From assembly GCA_028288705.1 (NCBI GenBank), contig JAQBNH010000013.1, positions 1 to 64,000 of the forward strand: 64,000 nt of DNA, written 5' to 3'. Below the pieces are notes generated by a model. That model ran no database searches and was not told the origin of the DNA. It saw nothing but the letters and a program-made list of their open reading frames with translations. The position numbers were made by a program, and so were the translations under genes. Numbering within the stretch: position 1 is the stretch's first letter; every line of letters begins with the position of its first letter. The DNA is from Ferruginibacter sp. (GTDB taxonomy: Bacteria; Bacteroidota; Bacteroidia; Chitinophagales; Chitinophagaceae). Positions 62,663 through 64,000 of the stretch are shown here, piece after piece.

Positions 62663-64000
62663 TCATGATTTAGGTATAGTAAAATAAAATGTGCTTCCCT
62701 GATTTTCGCCAGATGAGAGCCAGATCTTCCCCCCGAAATTTTCAATTATTTTTTTGCATACGGCCAGGCCGATGCCTGTACCGGAATATTGATCCTTATT
62801 GTGCAGGCGTTTAAAAATGACGAATATCTGATCGAAATATTCTTTGTCTATTCCTATCCCGTTGTCACTTACGCTCACTTGCCAATATGTTGCCTGTTCT
62901 TCTGCCGAAATATTAATTACGGGTGCCTCGTCTTCTTTATGGTATTTCAGTGCATTACTGATCAGGTTTTGAAACACTTGCCGCAACGGAATTTTATACA
63001 TCGGCAAGGTTGGTAATTTGCCAGAATTTACGACGGCCTTTGTATCTATGATCTGATTCTGGCATAAATAAATCACTTCATTAACGATCTGATTTAAATC
63101 AACCTGCTCTTCTTTTTCATTCACCTTGCCTACCCTGGAAAATTCAAGCAGATCAAGAATAATTTGCTGCATTCTTTTAGCGCCGTCCACCGCGTAATGG
63201 ATGTATTGTTTGCCCTTAGCGTCAATAACATCGCTGTACCTTTGTTCCACCAGTTTTAGAAAGCCCGTCACCATACGCAAGGGTTCCTGCAAATCATGTG
63301 ATGCTACATAGGCAAAATCTTCGAGCTCCCTGTTTGACACAGCAAGATCGTTTACGTTTTTCAACAGCTGTAAGTTCAATGCGTACAGTTCTTCACTCGC
63401 CTTTTTCCGTTCTGTCACATCCCTGAAATTGGCAACAATGGCGTTGATGCCTTCGGTTCCGATAAAATTGGTGAGTGTACCTTCCACCCAGATATAGGTT
63501 CCGTCTTTTTTTCTGTCCCTTACTGCAGGAGTTTCCATGGGCACGCCTGGGTTCATCATTACTTTACCGATCAACTCCTGCATAACCAGACTATCATCGG
63601 GATGAACGATATCGGCGTTGTTCAAACTTAAGCACTCCTCCATCGTATAGCCGAATGTTTTACTTACTGCCGGACTTGCATAAATTGTTTTGCCATCGGG
63701 ATCTATAATGGTGATCATATCGACGCTGCTATCGATAACTGTCTTAAAGAATTTTTCGCTTTTCTCCAGTTCTTTACGCGACAAGATCTGCTCGGTAACA
63801 TTATTGATAAAAAAGAAAACGCCTTCAATTTCCCCGGTAGTATTTCGATACGCCTGGTAGATAAAACTGATGTAGAAGTCTGTGAATTCGCCATCGCCTT
63901 TTGTGTCTATCTTAACCAATAGCTCTTCGCCGATGAAAGGTTCGCCGGTATGGTATACTCCATCTAACATAGCTACAAAACCTTGTTCCACAACTTCCGG
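62663..64000 (-). CDS. Multi-PAS sensor histidine kinase, C-terminal part (N-terminus outside window)
   Basis: The frame continues without a start through the right edge (codons PEVVEQGF precede the internal GTG), so the gene is truncated by the window. Visible parts are two PAS/PAC modules (first ending near FFINNVTEQILSRKELEKSEKFF; second from TVIDSSVDMITIIDPDGKTIYASPAVSKTFGYTMEEC), a HisKA dimerisation region with phospho-acceptor His in YVASHDLQEPLRMV, and an ATPase domain with N box, DNGIGID (G1), TGIGLAVCKKI (G2). Soluble in the visible part; light, redox or small-molecule sensing is not resolved. It is likely to phosphorylate the adjacent response regulator. Confidence 0.92.
   Translation of the reverse strand, partial: PEVVEQGFVAMLDGVYHTGEPFIGEELLVKIDTKGDGEFTDFYISFIYQAYRNTTGEIEGVFFFINNVTEQILSRKELEKSEKFFKTVIDSSVDMITIIDPDGKTIYASPAVSKTFGYTMEECLSLNNADIVHPDDSLVMQELIGKVMMNPGVPMETPAVRDRKKDGTYIWVEGTLTNFIGTEGINAIVANFRDVTERKKASEELYALNLQLLKNVNDLAVSNRELEDFAYVASHDLQEPLRMVTGFLKLVEQRYSDVIDAKGKQYIHYAVDGAKRMQQIILDLLEFSRVGKVNEKEEQVDLNQIVNEVIYLCQNQIIDTKAVVNSGKLPTLPMYKIPLRQVFQNLISNALKYHKEDEAPVINISAEEQATYWQVSVSDNGIGIDKEYFDQIFVIFKRLHNKDQYSGTGIGLAVCKKIIENFGGKIWLSSGENQGSTFYFTIPKS

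Overview
The window comes from a Bacteroidota genome, most likely order Chitinophagales (Chitinophagaceae-like). The evidence is two SusC/SusD pairs, many lipoproteins, a KTSC protein, a LigD of the PE-ligase-polymerase order, an ImuA/ImuB/DnaE2 mutasome cassette, LIPRM-type tail-fibre protein, and a near absence of Shine-Dalgarno signals. The taxon is inferred from gene content only. No rRNA, tRNA, CRISPR array, insertion sequence or prophage is visible.

Layout. 1-2235: start of a very large secreted SBBP/Ig-repeat protein running off the left edge. 2.3-9.3 kb: zinc alcohol dehydrogenase, KTSC protein, LigD, an FAD/Rieske oxidoreductase and an unrecognised HExxH protein. 9.4-28.6 kb: a polysaccharide utilisation locus (PUL) transcribed leftward, SusC-SusD-SusC-SusD-GH10-GH2-GH(clan A)-GH3-SDR-UxuA, preceded by its own IclR-family regulator. 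A 15-bp palindrome is found identically upstream of the regulator and upstream of the first susC, with a second variant next to the latter. The enzymes outline a path from a uronic-acid-decorated xylan-type glycan through mannonate to 2-keto-3-deoxygluconate, the class of inducer sensed by KdgR-type IclR proteins. 28.7-32.9 kb: two half-size YeeE/YedE transporters, a small unknown protein and a GH3 with a PA14 insert.

32.9-41.2 kb: a leftward stress-type cluster (HD protein, DUF1003, Na/Pi cotransporter, PfkB, P-type ATPase, two universal stress proteins) whose content resembles part of the mycobacterial DosR dormancy regulon. 41.4 kb: a DUF4136 lipoprotein. 42.0-48.1 kb: DNA damage tolerance and repair, with ImuA-ImuB-DnaE2 divergent from AlkB across a promoter region holding a perfect 17-bp palindrome.

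48.2-58.7 kb: mostly lineage-specific envelope proteins: DUF2059, an S74 tail-fibre-like adhesin, DoxX, a predicted seven-bladed propeller lipoprotein, an exported ankyrin protein, a SIMPL protein and a TlpA-like thioredoxin. 59.0-64.0 kb: Crp/Fnr regulator, two NAD(P)-binding proteins, an extradiol-dioxygenase-like protein, and a response regulator plus PAS histidine kinase that leaves the right edge.

The non-coding DNA is rich in repeats: a dispersed CGCCACAAAGACACAAA-type element (three places), an approximately 95-bp imperfect palindrome at 56.8 kb, and sixteen tandem 8-bp units at 59.6 kb. The most testable new element is the predicted IclR operator set controlling the PUL.
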